DNA from: JAHBNG01 sp039028975
GTDB lineage: Bacteria; Chloroflexota; Anaerolineae; Caldilineales; Caldilineaceae
Reading direction: 5' to 3'
NCBI GenBank assembly: GCA_039028975.1
Contig: JBCCHB010000036.1
Coordinates: 49,155-113,154, forward strand
Length of the DNA: 64,000 nucleotides
The position numbers were made by a program, and so were the translations under genes. The notes beneath the pieces were generated by a model that saw nothing but the letters and a program-made list of their open reading frames with translations, did no database searches and had not been told where the DNA came from. Positions 44,008 through 53,830 of this stretch are shown here, one piece after another (within the stretch, counting starts at the first letter, position 1; every line of letters starts with the position of its first letter).

Positions 44008-44855
44008 TGCCGACGATAAGAAAATCTACGACAAGTACAGATAGTCTTGATAAAGTAACAGACACACTCATACGGCAGGAAGTTGTTGATGGTCTACTCC
44101 TTGTTGGCTCTGCCAGCAAGGACGAATTAACATCGGCCAGCGACTATGATCTGATCATCGTACTCTCAGAGATGCCCGAGCCGCTGCATGTCGGCACGAC
44201 GTACATTGATCGTCGCTTTACCGATTTGGTCTTTTTTACAACGGATCATGTAGACCAGTTTCTCATGGCAACAGAGCCTTTTGGATTTTGGGATTGGGTG
44301 GGGCGCTTCATCGGCTTTTGTGAAGCGGGAAAGATTCTCTTTGACCGCCATGGACGTTTAGACAGAGCACAAACCAAAGCCCAAAGTGGCGAGTGGATCG
44401 AGCCAGATGGCGCGCATGAGGCATACCAAGCCTGGAATCGCGTCAACTACAATCTGCAGGTCGTTCGCCGCTACTTGACTTCAGACGATCCGCTATATTT
44501 GCAGACGGCCGATATCAAAATGATGCTGTATGGCCCTCAAGATCTCTTCTTCAGCTACTTTACCATCCGTCAATGGCGTTGGGAAGGCGAAAAGGCTGCG
44601 GTGCGCTACCTACAAGACCAAGACCCAGGTTATTTGGCACGATTTAACCGTTTCCTAAGTGAGCAGGACCGAAATGAAAAGTATCGACTCTACGAAGAGC
44701 TTGCGGCGTTGACCGTCGCGCCAGTTGGTCGGCTCATCAACAAAGGGGAATCGGCCATGATAGTTGATGGTGATCCAGCTACCCCAGATCGAGAAGCAAA
44801 GGCTTTAGATTTCTGGGAGGATCTTGTTGCAGAACCTACATGCCCCAAATCCTGA
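44007..44855 (+). CDS. Nucleotidyltransferase-domain protein
   Basis: 282 residues. 'LLLVGSASKDELTSASDYDL' (30-49) is the polymerase-beta-type nucleotidyltransferase motif with D46 and D48; a helical domain follows that resembles the gene at 34165 ('LYGPQDLFFSYFTIRQWRWE'). Substrate unknown. The ATG shares one base with the stop of the MFS gene. Its last codons run antisense into the 3' end of the AAA pseudogene (from 44836), so the present C-terminus was created or trimmed by that junction. Confidence 0.8.
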   Translation: MPTIRKSTTSTDSLDKVTDTLIRQEVVDGLLLVGSASKDELTSASDYDLIIVLSEMPEPLHVGTTYIDRRFTDLVFFTTDHVDQFLMATEPFGFWDWVGRFIGFCEAGKILFDRHGRLDRAQTKAQSGEWIEPDGAHEAYQAWNRVNYNLQVVRRYLTSDDPLYLQTADIKMMLYGPQDLFFSYFTIRQWRWEGEKAAVRYLQDQDPGYLARFNRFLSEQDRNEKYRLYEELAALTVAPVGRLINKGESAMIVDGDPATPDREAKALDFWEDLVAEPTCPKS

Positions 44856-46016
44856 TGGTTTTACCCTGATAGGTTTTTGTTTTCGTAAAGATTTTCTCAG
44901 ACCAGGGCTTGTCCGGGGTCCGATCAAAAATCACTAGATGACCATCTTCTGTATCAGCTCGATCCATGTAATACCAAGTCTGTTCCAGCCCTTTTTCAAT
45001 GGTCTTTTCCAGATCACTATAGCGGATTTTGAGTTCGATGACAGATTTTTGCACATGGCCGTCACCATAAGGCCAAATCATCAACAGATCTGTACGTCTA
45101 CGGCCCAAACCATATTCGCGCCGGATCTCTACCCCCCGTTGACGATGCGCTGAAGATGTGCCTGCATCAACAAGTGGGGGTCAGCTTCTTTGTAGTAGAA
45201 TCGCTCAACCCAATGTTCCGAATTCTCGCGGAAGAATGTCTGAAATTCGATTAGTAGTTGATTCATGTCCAGGCGTCCGTCCTCCGCGACATACCATGCC
45301 GGATCAAATCGGGTGGCTAAATCTACTTGAACAACAGATGTCAATTCTCTGGGAATCACTTCTCGATAGATTGGAATCGCCCATGCGTAAGGATTCGGCC
45401 TTAACGTTAAACGCACTACCGCCTGTAATGATGGCTTTTTCTCGGCTCGAATGAATACGATAATCTCGTATATCACGAATGCCACAGAGAATAATGCTGT
45501 GTGGAAAGTACGTCGGTCGCTTGTAGTATCCAGCACGCAACTGCCGTAAAACTGAAATCAAGGTATCTCCGATGAGCGTATCAATCTCATCGATAAAGAG
45601 GACAAGTGGTTTCTCACTCCGTTCGGTCCACCGGGTTAGCATCTCCTCCAATGCCCCTGCCCCCGCTCTGCCAAGATTTGTCCCATCACTTCATTTGGGA
45701 ACGGATCGTGCAAAAAATCGCGGGCTGCGGAGGCCAGAGAGCCTAAAATCACCTGCATAGCTGACTCAATGTTCTCGCGCACGGCTTGCGCTGGCTCCAC
45801 ATTAAAGTAGAGTGCTTTGTAGTTGCCCTGCTCATTCAAATAGTCTGACAGAGCAAGCATGTACGAGGTCTTACCAACCTGGCGGGGCGCATGAAGAACA
45901 AAGTATTTTTCCTGTCCAATGAGCATTAATATCTCGTCCAGATCGAAGCGAGATAGTGGCGGTATGCAATAGTGTTTTTTGGGGACAACTGGTCCAGTTG
46001 TGGTAAAAAAGCGCAT
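44836..46016 (-). pseudogene. Broken copy of the AAA/PD-(D/E)XK gene
   Basis: Four pieces on the minus strand match the intact gene at 38011 in order. From 46016: 'MRFFTTTGPVV...APRQVGKTS' to about 45640; a frame change; 'EEMLTRWTERSEKPLVLFID' to about 45390; a deletion of about 170 residues (everything between 'SLQMGD' and 'NPIYQEV' of the intact copy); 'NPIYREVIPRELTS...' to about 45130; another frame change; then 'GRRRTDLLMIWP...IRIWGM' to 44836. At least two frameshifts plus the deletion make it non-functional. The two copies are still close to each other, so decay is recent. Confidence 0.9.
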
Positions 46017-46062
46017 AGGCTACTTTTTGGAATATGTTCAGTCGTTGCTATAAACGGCGTAC

Positions 46063-46155
46063 GCTATAGTGAGCTCTGTTTGAAAACGGTAGTTCTTGTT
46101 CTCTGGTAGAGTCTATAGGAAACTACCGTTTTCAACACAACCGTACTTTAGTTAT
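46063..46155. repeat. Miniature inverted-repeat element family A, divergent copy
   Basis: GTGAGCTCTGTTTGAAAACG at the left and CGTTTTCAACACAACCGTAC at the right pair as an imperfect hairpin, with GGTAGTT / AACTACC extending the stem. It lies between the AAA pseudogene and the MFS gene and may overlap the promoter of the latter. Confidence 0.6.
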
Positions 46156-46241
46156 TATATCATAAAAGGGTAGGTAACCTTTGGCTTTGAAAATGGGACT
46201 TCATATCATATCAACCATTTTCAAAACCAGTGGGAACTTCT

Positions 46242-47507
46242 GTGAACAACAATAAAGCAAAATTGGGGAGACCACCAGCACACCAAACCTACCTGATCAT
46301 GCGATCAACGACGGCCTTTGCCTTTTCGCTGATCATCACCTATGAGTTGGTCTACCATACCGTTGAGATTGGGCTGACTCCGCTACAGTTGGTGGCCGTT
46401 GGCGTTGTGTTGGAGGCCATGACGTTTTTCTTTGAGATACCCACAGGGATTATAGCTGATGCGTACAGCCGAAGACTTTCAGTTCTGATTGGGTTGTTTC
46501 TGTTTGGGAGTGGGTTTCTGGTTGAAGGTCTTGTTGCGACATTCGACGCTGTGCTGATGGCTCAGGTGTTATGGGGAATTGGCTTTACTTTTTACAGCGG
46601 TGCCGAAGCAGCGTGGCTCACAGACGAGGTAGGAGAAGAGCGAGCAGGACAGCTCTTCTTACGAGCAACACAAATTGGGCAGGTGGCTAGGCTAATTGGT
46701 ATCGGCGTTGGTGCATGGCTGGTTACCTATGGGCTGAGGATTCCAATTGTGGTTGGGTCTGTCCTGTACATTCTATTGGCGCTATTCTTGACATGGGCCA
46801 TGAGCGAAACAGGTTTCCAGCCATCAATTAGCGATCGAGGGCAAGGTGTTCTAGCTCGTATGAGCCAACCATTCAGAGAGGGAGTGACCGTTGTCAAAGC
46901 CCGGCCTATGCTGGTACGAATCCTGCTCGTTGGCATCGTTATTGGGCTGTGTATAGGTGGCTTTGATCGGCTCGATGCGGCTCATTTTACCGAGAATTTT
47001 GTCTTTCCACGGCTTGGTACGCTCGAGCCGCTGGCGTGGTTCAGCGTACTGGCCGGTGTCATTGCGCTGTTGTCACTTATCGGTGCAGAACTCGCACGCA
47101 TACAGTTGACGCGACATGAGCATACGTCAATTGCAAAGCTGCTCTTTGGGCTATACAGCGGTATGGTACTCTGTTTGATTGTTTTTGTACTGAGTCGTTG
47201 GTTCATTCCCGCTGCCATCTGCTACTGTATCAGTCAGTCATTGCGCAATGTCGGGCGTCCGCTACTGATTGTTTGGATTAATCAGAATGCACCATCGGCC
47301 GTACGAGCAACGGTCATTTCCATGTATTGGCAGTCGAATGCGTTAGGGCAGATTGTGGGCAGTCCAATCGTAGGGTGGATTGGATCAGTCTTTTCATTGC
47401 GCATGGCCCTGATGGCCGCAACGATAGTCTATACAGCTGTGCTGCCATTGCTACGTATTGCGGCTGAAGATGCTGAGGTTGCGAAACGAGGAGAAGAAAC
47501 ATGTTAA
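46242..47507 (+). CDS. MFS transporter
   Basis: About 421 residues, 12 predicted helices. 'EAMTFFFEIPTGIIADAYSR' is the loop 2-3 motif; the same wording recurs in the MFS protein at 58463 ('LAEVPTGIVADRIGRKYS'), so the two are paralogs of a drug-efflux-like group. GTG 46242 is chosen over GTG 46230 because GGGA lies 7 bases before it. The end overlaps the metallophosphoesterase gene by 7 bases. Confidence 0.85.
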   Translation: MNNNKAKLGRPPAHQTYLIMRSTTAFAFSLIITYELVYHTVEIGLTPLQLVAVGVVLEAMTFFFEIPTGIIADAYSRRLSVLIGLFLFGSGFLVEGLVATFDAVLMAQVLWGIGFTFYSGAEAAWLTDEVGEERAGQLFLRATQIGQVARLIGIGVGAWLVTYGLRIPIVVGSVLYILLALFLTWAMSETGFQPSISDRGQGVLARMSQPFREGVTVVKARPMLVRILLVGIVIGLCIGGFDRLDAAHFTENFVFPRLGTLEPLAWFSVLAGVIALLSLIGAELARIQLTRHEHTSIAKLLFGLYSGMVLCLIVFVLSRWFIPAAICYCISQSLRNVGRPLLIVWINQNAPSAVRATVISMYWQSNALGQIVGSPIVGWIGSVFSLRMALMAATIVYTAVLPLLRIAAEDAEVAKRGEETC

Positions 47508-48370
47508 TCGGATTTATCGGCGATGTCCACGGCTGCGTCTTTCAGTGTATTGCCGCCATTGCTACATGGCAGCAAAGGCTTGGCAGGCACATTGACCTGC
47601 TTATTCAGGTCGGCGATCTGGGTGCTTACCCCGATCTGTCCCGTTTGGATGAAGCTAGCAGAAGCCATCTGGAGGCGGATCCGTCACAGGCAGGCTTTAG
47701 CCGATTGCTGAAGCTATCTGGCCCACAGGCCGACGCGATCAACACCATGTGTAACCAGTTTAACCTGCCCATCTATTTTATTCGCGGCAATCATGAGGAT
47801 TTTGAGTGGCTCGCTAAACTGCCGGTCGATTCCAAGTCAGGAACGGCGACTGTGGACCGATTTGGTCTCTTTCGCTATGTGCCGGACGGAGCGATCATGG
47901 AATTTGGAAATGCAAAGATTGCTTTCCTTGGCGGTGCAGAGGAATGTACCGGAGGCGCTGCGCTAGATATGGATGTTTATGAAAAGTTCATGAACCTAAC
48001 ACCTGGCTCCATCGACATCTTGGTTACTCATGAAGGGCCGTACGGCAGCAGCATCGGTTATCATGGTGATACCCATGGTTCGCCGTTGATGACCAAGCTT
48101 CTTGAGCACCTCAAACCAATGTTCCAGATTGCTGGTCACGCGCACTGTGAGTCGGGTCCGGAACGATACCACCAAACAACATATCTAGGCCTGAACATTT
48201 TGGTTGCTTCACGAAAATGGCATCCAGATGCAGTTGGCATAGAGCCGGGCTGCTTGGCGCTTCTTGACACCGAATTAGATACGCTGACCCCTGTCCGCAG
48301 TGAGTGGTTTGGTGAGTTTGAGGCACCATTTAACTTTGACAAATGGTATAGCCAATGGTCCGCAAAATGA
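47501..48370 (+). CDS. Calcineurin-like metallophosphoesterase
   Basis: 289 residues with all family motifs: 'GDVHG' (7-11), 'GDLG' (38-41), 'GNHED' (96-100), 'VTHEGPYG' and 'GHAH'. It should hydrolyse a phosphoester using two metal ions, probably in the cytoplasm since no signal peptide is seen. Substrate unknown. Translationally coupled to the MFS gene upstream. Confidence 0.9.
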   Translation: MLIGFIGDVHGCVFQCIAAIATWQQRLGRHIDLLIQVGDLGAYPDLSRLDEASRSHLEADPSQAGFSRLLKLSGPQADAINTMCNQFNLPIYFIRGNHEDFEWLAKLPVDSKSGTATVDRFGLFRYVPDGAIMEFGNAKIAFLGGAEECTGGAALDMDVYEKFMNLTPGSIDILVTHEGPYGSSIGYHGDTHGSPLMTKLLEHLKPMFQIAGHAHCESGPERYHQTTYLGLNILVASRKWHPDAVGIEPGCLALLDTELDTLTPVRSEWFGEFEAPFNFDKWYSQWSAK

Positions 48371-48425
48371 TACGGAGCAGAACCGTTACATTCCCCACAA
48401 GAAGGTTTGAGCTAGCTTCTGAGCG

Positions 48426-49820
48426 CTATTGATCCTGCGAGAATACCAGTGTGACAATCGATTCAGCCGGCAATTCGATGTGGGTTAAGTCGTCTACTGA
48501 GGAAATCACGGTTGACAGCCCAACGGCTTCGGCGGTATGTGTTTGATCGAAGAGAATTACCTCGTCAACGGAATTTGCTACGCCAGTCAATCCCATAGTC
48601 GCTGCTTCATCCCCCCGATTAACCAGTACGGCGGTAAGCACCCCATCCTCACGTCGGGCAGCCGTAATTGTTACAAATTGGTTGCTTGAAGCAGACTCAA
48701 CAAGCTCACTGCCGAGCGACTGATACATCTTGTAGACATAGTAGGTAGGCAGCGCGTCATACTTTCCGATTAGGCCCAATGCATTACCTGTTAGAACAAA
48801 CTGATTGACATACTCTACCTGCTGATCGATCATACGGGCAAGCACGTCCGCCCACCATATGGCATGATAAAATGAATCAGATGTGGCTTCTCCCCCCAAA
48901 GAGAGGGACCAATGGGAGTTGATCTCGGTGACGCCTATAGGGAGTTCTCGACCAGTCTCTTCACGAATGAGCTTCCGAACAGCGGGGACAATCGCCTCCC
49001 ACTCAACAGGGTTTGCACGCAACTCTGGAATGGTTGCTGCACGCCTCTCTGGATTATTGGGAAATGGATATCTGTGAAAGGTGACCACATCGACCAAGTC
49101 TCCATTGGCTCTCAAAAACTCTGTCAACCAGTCGCGCCCGCTTGGATCTTTCGGCGCAACGCCAGGCGCATTGGACCATTGGTGGATCTCTGGGCCCATG
49201 AGTAAAATTGATGGATCGACAGCGCGCATGGCCTCCGCATAGAGCCGCCATTGCTCATTGAAGTAGGCCGTATCCCACACAACTTCTTTGATCCAGCCTT
49301 TACCGATTTCCGCGCCTGCATAAAGCGAGGGTTCATTTCCGATCGACCAAAATTTGATACCGTATCCCTTGTCAACATTTGCATACTGTACAGCTTCAGC
49401 GGCCTCGTCAGGTGAGCTGTCTGGAAGGCGCACGTGGATGTAGGGTTCGGCACCTAGACGGCGTGATAGGTCGACAAGCTGATCAATCTGATATGTACGT
49501 AACTTGTTCTTGTCACCAAATTCTCCACCTGGATAGCGGATCATGGTAAAGCCCCCCGCTTCGGCAATAGGTAGCGTTTCTGGGCGTAAGGAGACCCACG
49601 GACCATAGTTCGTGCCAAAAATATAGGGGCTGATTTCGCCTCGTGTTGCATCCATATGAATAGTCAGCTCTGGCATAGCCGACTGTTGCTTAGATTCAGT
49701 GTTCCCATCAACCGATTCATTCGGTGTACTGGCTAAAGGCTCTTCCAAGGGAATACAAGCCAAAAGCAAGAGACAGAGCAATGTGAGACAGAAAGCTTTC
49801 GAAATTCGGTATAGATTCAT
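48426..49820 (-). CDS. Lipoprotein glycoside hydrolase, clan GH-A-like
   Basis: 464 residues. Signal peptide with lipobox L-L-A-C (Cys22), so probably anchored on the outer face of the membrane. The catalytic barrel shows 'FTMIRYPGGEFGDKN' (91-105), the likely acid/base Glu163 in 'WSIGNEP' and the likely nucleophile Glu299 in 'GVTEINSHW'; a small C-terminal beta domain follows (about 385-464). The arrangement resembles GH51/GH39-type arabinofuranosidases and xylosidases; exact family not fixed. It starts 1 base after the permease stop, so it is the last gene of a sugar-uptake operon and probably trims the oligosaccharide before uptake. Confidence 0.8.
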   Translation of the reverse strand: MNLYRISKAFCLTLLCLLLLACIPLEEPLASTPNESVDGNTESKQQSAMPELTIHMDATRGEISPYIFGTNYGPWVSLRPETLPIAEAGGFTMIRYPGGEFGDKNKLRTYQIDQLVDLSRRLGAEPYIHVRLPDSSPDEAAEAVQYANVDKGYGIKFWSIGNEPSLYAGAEIGKGWIKEVVWDTAYFNEQWRLYAEAMRAVDPSILLMGPEIHQWSNAPGVAPKDPSGRDWLTEFLRANGDLVDVVTFHRYPFPNNPERRAATIPELRANPVEWEAIVPAVRKLIREETGRELPIGVTEINSHWSLSLGGEATSDSFYHAIWWADVLARMIDQQVEYVNQFVLTGNALGLIGKYDALPTYYVYKMYQSLGSELVESASSNQFVTITAARREDGVLTAVLVNRGDEAATMGLTGVANSVDEVILFDQTHTAEAVGLSTVISSVDDLTHIELPAESIVTLVFSQDQ

Positions 49821-49821
49821 G

Positions 49822-50904
49822 TTATTTATCTACCCCTGTAATGACGACCCCTTGAATAAAGGCTTTTTGTGCTAGAAAGAAGAGGATTACAGGTACAATC
49901 AACGCCATCAATGAAGCAGCTTGGATCAACGGTGGGTTGCTGCCATAAAGGTTATTAAAGCGAGGTAATGCAACTGCTATCGGCTGTAAATCGAACCTAG
50001 TGGAAAGGTAGATCAATGGCCCAAAGTAGTCGTTCCATGCAAAGACTAGATGGAAAAGCGCCACTGCCAGCAACACTGGTTTACACTGAGGTAGCAAAAT
50101 CGATGTCAAAATGCGCGGTGGCCCTGCGCCATCAATCTGTGCGGCCTCATCCATCTCACGGGGAATGGTCATAAAGTACTGACGTAGCAGAAAGACATTG
50201 TAAGCATTCGAGAAGAAGTGGGGAACCGTCAACGGCAGCCAACTACCTACCCAACCAATGGCGGCAAAAAATGCATAAGTGGGTACAATGGTCACCGCAA
50301 AGGGTAGAAAAATTGTGGCGAGCAGTACAGTAAAGAGAATATCTCGACCTGGAAAGCGAAATCGAGCAAAGCCATAAGCGACCAGTGTCGATGAAGCCAC
50401 AGTGCCAATGACGCCGACTAGCGCAATGATGAGTGTATTGAAGAAGACGCGTGGGAAGTCGATACTATTCCATGCTTCTGCATAATTACTCCAAGTTGGT
50501 GATGGGGACCAAGGCCGTTCCAATGTACGCCAGGAGCCTTGCCAGGTGATTTCACCAGCATCGACATTTTGCGGGTCAACAAAGGTACTTTCCTGTCGAC
50601 CTTTCTTGACAATGGCTAAGTTCCGATTCGTACCATCATCCATCAGAACTTGGTAGACATCTCTCTCCTTTCCATCATATTCAAAGGTGGCAGGAAGAGC
50701 TGGGTAAAGGGGTGCGCCTGGCTCCATCATCTGTGCGGTCGTGCTCAGCGAAGTCAAGACCATACTGAAGAATGGCAACAGAAAGAGGAAGGCTAGCAAT
50801 AGGGTTAGCGATGTAAGGCCAACTTTCTGCAAAAAACGATAGGCGTTAAAGGACCACTGTTTTGTCGTATTCACATTCATTTGGGGAGCAGTTGTTACAC
50901 TCAT
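49822..50904 (-). CDS. CUT1 sugar ABC permease (MalG-like)
   Basis: 360 residues, six helices, with the EAA loop 'EMDEAAQIDGAGPPRILTSI' that docks the ATPase. MalG/UgpE-like. There is an extra domain of about 80 residues between helices 1 and 2 ('EYDGKERDVYQVLMDDG', 'TFVDPQNVDAGEITWQGSW'), a known variation in Chloroflexota and Actinobacteria. Follows the first permease by 18 bases. No ATPase gene is in the operon; a shared MsiK/UgpC-like ATPase elsewhere is expected. Confidence 0.9.
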   Translation of the reverse strand: MSVTTAPQMNVNTTKQWSFNAYRFLQKVGLTSLTLLLAFLFLLPFFSMVLTSLSTTAQMMEPGAPLYPALPATFEYDGKERDVYQVLMDDGTNRNLAIVKKGRQESTFVDPQNVDAGEITWQGSWRTLERPWSPSPTWSNYAEAWNSIDFPRVFFNTLIIALVGVIGTVASSTLVAYGFARFRFPGRDILFTVLLATIFLPFAVTIVPTYAFFAAIGWVGSWLPLTVPHFFSNAYNVFLLRQYFMTIPREMDEAAQIDGAGPPRILTSILLPQCKPVLLAVALFHLVFAWNDYFGPLIYLSTRFDLQPIAVALPRFNNLYGSNPPLIQAASLMALIVPVILFFLAQKAFIQGVVITGVDK

Positions 50905-50922
50905 CGTACGAACTCCTTCTCT

Positions 50923-51891
50923 CTAACGAGCCTCTGCAGCATAGTAGACCCAATATTTAGAGGTGCCAAACAGAGCTAGCGTAACAAGCAGAATAATGGC
51001 AAAGAGAAGCCATGCTTGCGTTGCGCCATAGGCCATATCACTATATGTAAAAAACGTTTTGTACAAGTAGAGGTTATAGAACATTGTCGCACCACCAGGT
51101 GCGCCTGTGCCTTGATTCAAAACGAGTGGAACCGTGAAATATTGGAAAAGTCCCACGATTGAAAGCGTTAGGTTGTAAAAGACAACGGCTGAGATCAAGG
51201 GCAGGGTAACGTTGAAGAATGTTGACCACCAGCCTGCACCATCAATTTTGGCTGCATCATAGAGTGAGGTGGGCACCCCCTGTAGGGACGCCAAAAAGAT
51301 GAGCATAGCATTGCCAATACCCCAAATTCCCAGGATTACCAAGGCTGGATAGATCCACGCGGTATCGTTGAGCCATCTTGGAGGTTCAACAACCCCAACC
51401 CAGCGCAAGAAGTCGTTAATCCACCCTGTCTCAGAATTGAGCAGTGCGCCCCAAACAAAAATAGCCGCTACAAATGGTACAATATAAGGAAAATAGAAGA
51501 GCGTCCGAAAGATAGACTTCCCATACAGATAAGAGCTATTCAGCAGTACGGCCAGCATAAGGGGAAGAATTAGCCCAACAGGCAAGGCAATCAATGCATA
51601 TTTAACGGTTACGCCCAAAGCATGCCATACCTGCGAATCTGCAAAGAGCTTCTGATAGTTGACCAAACCAACAAACGACGTCTCTTCAATACCAGCCAGG
51701 GTAAAGTCTGAGAAACTCATCAGAAATGTTGCAATAGTTGGCAACAACGTAAAGCCAACAAGTCCAATCAGAAAGGGTAAAATAAACAAATACCCCCAAA
51801 ACGCTTCACGGCGCACCAACCGGTTTGAGCCTTGGCGAGTTACCGCCCTTGCATTAGATGGTACTGATTCTGAGTTTGAAAAGGCGGTCAT
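50923..51891 (-). CDS. CUT1 sugar ABC permease (MalF-like)
   Basis: About 322 residues, six helices; EAA loop 'SLYDAAKIDGAGWWSTFFN'. MalF/UgpA-like. The frame opens at GTG 51903, but ATG 51891 has GAGGA 7 bases before it. It pairs with the permease at 49822 and the binding protein at 52107. A palindromic element (51922-52023) separates it from the binding-protein gene. Confidence 0.9.
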   Translation of the reverse strand: MTAFSNSESVPSNARAVTRQGSNRLVRREAFWGYLFILPFLIGLVGFTLLPTIATFLMSFSDFTLAGIEETSFVGLVNYQKLFADSQVWHALGVTVKYALIALPVGLILPLMLAVLLNSSYLYGKSIFRTLFYFPYIVPFVAAIFVWGALLNSETGWINDFLRWVGVVEPPRWLNDTAWIYPALVILGIWGIGNAMLIFLASLQGVPTSLYDAAKIDGAGWWSTFFNVTLPLISAVVFYNLTLSIVGLFQYFTVPLVLNQGTGAPGGATMFYNLYLYKTFFTYSDMAYGATQAWLLFAIILLVTLALFGTSKYWVYYAAEAR

Positions 51892-51921
51892 TTTCTTCCT
51901 CACATACCAGAAAATTCAATG

Positions 51922-52023
51922 CTATAGATATCCAGATAATGTTTTTCCTGGACTGACACCTGACAGATTTTGAGTATCTGTCAGGTCTAAGTGCCTGAAA
52001 AAACTTTATCTTAAAATCTATAG
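51922..52023. repeat. Palindromic element family B, divergent copy
   Basis: CTATAGATATCCAGATAATG at the left and TTTATCTTAAAATCTATAG at the right match the tips of the copies at 1961 and 8957. Its centre is replaced by the perfect hairpin CCTGACAGAT / ATCTGTCAGG (51959-51985). Placed between binding-protein and permease genes, it may reduce permease expression relative to the binding protein. Confidence 0.6.
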
Positions 52024-52106
52024 TTAACTTTCACTTCAGGATAAAGGTCAAGACGATTCAAAATACTACGTGGGTTTTTAGCCTTGACGGTACATTTGCC
52101 TAGTAA

Positions 52107-53558
52107 TTACTTCTCGAAAATTGTTTGCAGCTCTTCAAGAAGCGTAGCAGCCTCACCAGCAATGTCAATATCAGCCTCATTCAAGATAAGGTTCTCCAGA
52201 GTCGCAACGCGGTCCCACGTCTCGTTCCAATTTGGCGTGCTGGCCTCAGCACTCGGTACGTCTGGATATGCCAGTCCGGCATTCACCACATCCCAATTTT
52301 CTACAAATGGGAACTGGTTGGCCTTTGCCGCAAACCACTCTTCGGCCTGGTCTGGTCTTGCGGGCATACCACCATAGATACCTGCTAATTCAACGGCAGC
52401 ATCGGTTAAGAGGAATTGGAGAACCTCAAAAGCCTCATTCGGATGCTCTGTATCACTAAGAATGCGGAACGTATCGGCATCAATACGTCCATTTACTTCC
52501 CCATTCAACCCTGTGGGTAACGCAGCCAAATCCCAAGCCTCACCAGCATCGGCAATACAGCAGGTGTACCAGCTTGGAGAAATAGCGATGGCAATCTTCT
52601 GGCTAGAAAAGACGTTGCCGCTACCAAACTCTGGCGACTGAATTACCGGACCTGTAGGAGCAAATGGCGCATCTCCCCACATGGCATCGTGCCACCATGA
52701 CCAAGCGTCCACCCAACCATCTGGAATGGTTGAAGTCTGGCCATCATCACCAGCCATGCTGCCAGCGCCAGAGATATAAGAACCGATATAAGGGAGCGCT
52801 GTCTGCCACTGGAAGGTAAATCCATACTGGACAATATTCGTCCCATCAAACTCGCCCATTGATGCGTCATTGCCATTGGCGTCAACTGTTAAAATCCGAG
52901 CAATCTCCGTCAAAGTATCGTAATTCCAATCAACCTCGACACCGGTTGGCATAACGTACTTGTCGCCATAGGAAGTTGGTGGATAGTTCAGGCCAGCCTC
53001 ATCAAATAGCTCCCGCTGATAGAATACGGAGGCAGGGAAGACGAGAAATGGTAGCCCCACCTGTTTTCCATCCTCAGATTGATACATATCGACAAGCGCT
53101 GGGTTGATTTGTGACGTGTCGAAACTCGAAAGCTCAATCAGATCGGTTAGATCCAGGTACTGCCCAGCAAACGCATTTGACCCACCCCAGCCAACGGGTC
53201 CGATCAGATCAGGGCCATTTCCAGATGCGATCTGTGTAGAGAGCGTATCACGTGCAGATGCATTAGGAACATATTCAGGAATTAGTTCAATCCGGTCCTG
53301 GGATTCATTGAAGCGTTCAATAATCGCATCTTGTTGTTCGGGCTGACCTTCGCCACTGCCCGTCCCCAAACCAATAAACCAACGCACCTGAACACGGTCA
53401 CCATCTGCAGGAGCAGCCGCAACGCTATCATCGCTGCTTTCCTCGGCACCCTCGGCCCCTCCAGCCGGTGCTGGTGCGGCTCCCGGAGCTGGACAAGCAG
53501 CTAGGACAAGGCTAACTAGAAGACACAGGCCAATCGTCATCCAATGTGGTTTTCGCAT
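52107..53558 (-). CDS. CUT1 sugar ABC substrate-binding lipoprotein
   Basis: 483 residues. Signal peptide with L-A-A-C lipobox (Cys22), then an Ala/Gly/Glu linker and a large SBP_bac_1 fold ('QDAIIERFNESQDRIELIPE', 'GLPFLVFPASVFYQRELFDE', 'IAISPSWYTC'). Binds an oligosaccharide outside the cell for the two permeases downstream. GGAGGTGAG lies 3-4 bases before the ATG. Expected to be the most highly expressed gene of the operon. Substrate not evident, though the hydrolase at the operon end suggests a plant-type pentose or hexose oligosaccharide. Confidence 0.9.
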   Translation of the reverse strand: MRKPHWMTIGLCLLVSLVLAACPAPGAAPAPAGGAEGAEESSDDSVAAAPADGDRVQVRWFIGLGTGSGEGQPEQQDAIIERFNESQDRIELIPEYVPNASARDTLSTQIASGNGPDLIGPVGWGGSNAFAGQYLDLTDLIELSSFDTSQINPALVDMYQSEDGKQVGLPFLVFPASVFYQRELFDEAGLNYPPTSYGDKYVMPTGVEVDWNYDTLTEIARILTVDANGNDASMGEFDGTNIVQYGFTFQWQTALPYIGSYISGAGSMAGDDGQTSTIPDGWVDAWSWWHDAMWGDAPFAPTGPVIQSPEFGSGNVFSSQKIAIAISPSWYTCCIADAGEAWDLAALPTGLNGEVNGRIDADTFRILSDTEHPNEAFEVLQFLLTDAAVELAGIYGGMPARPDQAEEWFAAKANQFPFVENWDVVNAGLAYPDVPSAEASTPNWNETWDRVATLENLILNEADIDIAGEAATLLEELQTIFEK

Positions 53559-53715
53559 TACTCACCTCCATGAGTTGTATCAATTTCCTACAGTTGTTAT
53601 AAATTCTCATAGCTGATTACTCTATTTCAATACACCGATTCAATACACTAAGAGCTCTGGGGGAATCAACAACGAGAATAGAAAACATAAATTAAAGACT
53701 ACATTGCCATCTCAA

Positions 53716-53826
53716 TAGTTCACGAAAGTTACTAATTTCCGCGAATGGAGCATCCTATAATGTGGCTGTACACCTAGGCCATCTAAGTTAGAGAACCCCT
53801 ATTCCGTGAAATTGTGCACTGCTGAA
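53716..53826. repeat. Dispersed repeat family D, copy 1
   Basis: TAGTTCACGAAAGTTACTAA...AGTTAGAGAAC...TTGTGCACTGCTGA resembles 59763-59877 (CGTTCACGAAAGTTACTCG...CGTTAGAGAAC...CATGAACTACTGA). The arms TTCACGAA / TCATGAA are inverted, so each copy can fold. It lies between the LacI gene and the binding-protein gene. Confidence 0.55.
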
Positions 53827-53830
53827 TCTG

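Noticed and set aside
38011..46016. A complete defence island around the AAA/nuclease-like copies
   Set aside because: The genes between them are GNATs, methyltransferases, MFS and a nucleotidyltransferase, with no restriction, toxin-antitoxin or cas partner, so a defence system is not supported.
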